Source: Phycisphaerales bacterium
Lineage (GTDB): Bacteria; Planctomycetota; Phycisphaerae; SM23-33
Assembly: GCA_003171235.1 (NCBI GenBank)
Contig: PMYM01000054.1
Location: 1 to 6,910 of the forward strand
Reading direction: 5' to 3'
DNA: 6,910 nucleotides
Shown here: piece by piece, positions 6,316 to 6,910 of the stretch
Layout: each line of letters opens with the position of its first letter
Position numbering within the stretch: position 1 is the first letter of the stretch
Translations under genes and position numbers: made by a program
Notes under the pieces: model-generated
Database searches by the model: none
Seen by the model: only the letters and a program-made list of their open reading frames with translations
Told to the model about the DNA's origin: nothing

Positions 6316-6910
6316 GGCGTGTTGCTCCTATCCCAGGCGGACAAGGCCGCCTCCACGGCCAGCAGGGCCGTCTGCAATTGTCCAAAAGCGGCCTGTATGG
6401 TCGCGATGTCTGGAGAGCGGCAGGCCTCTTCCAGTTGCTTGGCGCAGGCGACTCCCTGGCGGGCGCCCAGCAGGCCCAGTGAACCTTTCCAGCGGTGGGC
6501 CAGGGCGCCGAGGGCTTGCCTATCCCGCGCCCAGGCCGCCTGGCGGGCAGCCGGCAGGGTCTGGCGCAGGTCCTTCAGAAACGTGCTGACAATGAGGGCA
6601 ACGGTCTCCCGGTTGCCGTCCGCCAGGCGCGCCGCCTCGGAGGGGTCCCAGGGGGCCTCCGGCGAGGCGGGGGGCGGCGATGGGCGGCCGGCCGGAGGCG
6701 CCCCGCCGGCGCACACGTCCAGTATCAACCGCCGCAGTTCGTCCGGCCTGAAGGGCTTGGAGGCATAGCCGTCCATGCCCGCCTGCAGGCACCGCTGCTG
6801 ATCGCCGTCCAGGGCGTGGGCGGTCATGGCGATGATCGGCGTGTGCTTGCCGCCCGGCTGTTCCTGCCGCCTGATCCTGGCCGTCGCCTCGATGCCGTTC
6901 ATGCCCGGCA
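6300..6910 (-). CDS. Receiver-HPt protein C-terminus, probable hybrid sensor histidine kinase (5' truncated by window edge)
   Basis: The minus-strand frame is open to the window end, so the N-terminus lies outside. The visible part begins at MPGMNGIEA, the loop just after a receiver's phospho-acceptor Asp (itself off the edge). Numbering from that loop's second Met (6900-6902), T27 is in IAMTAHA and K49 in ASKPF, completing a receiver. A Pro/Ala-rich linker (about 66-85) joins it to an HPt domain (about 86-190) with the phospho-accepting His at H136 in LAHRWKGSLGLLGA. A receiver followed by HPt is typical of the C-terminal end of hybrid (ArcB/BarA-type) histidine kinases, which relay phosphate His-Asp-His to separate regulators. 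The two regulators downstream are obvious candidates. The ATG at 6902 is internal and not the real start. A kinase-free receiver-HPt protein is the alternative. Confidence 0.9.
   Translation of the reverse strand, partial: PGMNGIEATARIRRQEQPGGKHTPIIAMTAHALDGDQQRCLQAGMDGYASKPFRPDELRRLILDVCAGGAPPAGRPSPPPASPEAPWDPSEAARLADGNRETVALIVSTFLKDLRQTLPAARQAAWARDRQALGALAHRWKGSLGLLGARQGVACAKQLEEACRSPDIATIQAAFGQLQTALLAVEAALSAWDRSNTPCKSS
6325..6329 (-). promoter_or_regulatory. Ribosome binding site for the receiver-only gene
   Basis: On the minus strand AGGAG is 9 bases before the ATG ending at 6315, inside the 3' end of the receiver-HPt gene. It fixes the overlapping start. Confidence 0.65.

Noticed and set aside
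5419..6768. 449-codon open frame on the plus strand
   Set aside because: It is antisense to three clear signalling genes, has low-complexity Arg/Ala/Pro/Gly-rich content, and is expected by chance in G+C-rich DNA.
6300..6902. ATG at 6902 as the start of the receiver-HPt gene
   Set aside because: The frame continues to the window edge with receiver sequence (MPG before MNGIEA), so this Met is internal to the receiver domain.
1..6910. CRISPR array or regularly spaced repeats
   Set aside because: No repeat-spacer periodicity was found; the only clear tandem repeat is the two-unit 11-bp one.

Overview
This is a 6.9 kb bacterial fragment made of two unlike parts that converge on each other. Positions 1-4574 (+ strand) hold a tightly packed, translationally coupled four-gene operon: the C-terminal part of a C5-cytosine DNA methyltransferase, an HD-superfamily phosphohydrolase, a P-loop/AAA-type ATPase with an ORC/Cdc6-like layout, and an unrecognised 309-residue protein with an internally repeated strand-turn-helix element. 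Every junction overlaps (4, 8 and 4 bp) and each downstream start has a strong Shine-Dalgarno sequence. Sampled lines here have roughly 50-52% G+C. The gene content and packing look like a prokaryotic genome-conflict (anti-phage or modification-linked) cassette.

Positions 4575-4809 are a non-coding spacer between the convergent blocks. It carries candidate hairpins and an 11-bp tandem duplication. G+C rises sharply across it.

Positions 4810-6910 (- strand) hold a G+C-rich signalling operon (sampled lines about 68-88% G+C). Read 5' to 3' on the minus strand it has the C-terminal end of a receiver-HPt protein (probably a hybrid histidine kinase, cut by the window edge), a stand-alone CheY-like receiver, and a receiver-HD-GYP response regulator predicted to hydrolyse cyclic di-GMP. 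These genes are complete in their key residues and look like ordinary host genes.

The high-G+C signalling genes suggest a G+C-rich, environmentally responsive Gram-negative host such as a deltaproteobacterial (Desulfovibrio-like) lineage. That is only a guess from gene style. The lower-G+C operon is probably a horizontally acquired island whose right edge lies at about 4575-4640.

Working model (inference): the methyltransferase marks self DNA, the ATPase senses or remodels target DNA, the HD protein is a nucleotide- or phosphodiester-cleaving effector, and the fourth protein is a ligand-binding or regulatory component. No restriction endonuclease is visible in the window.
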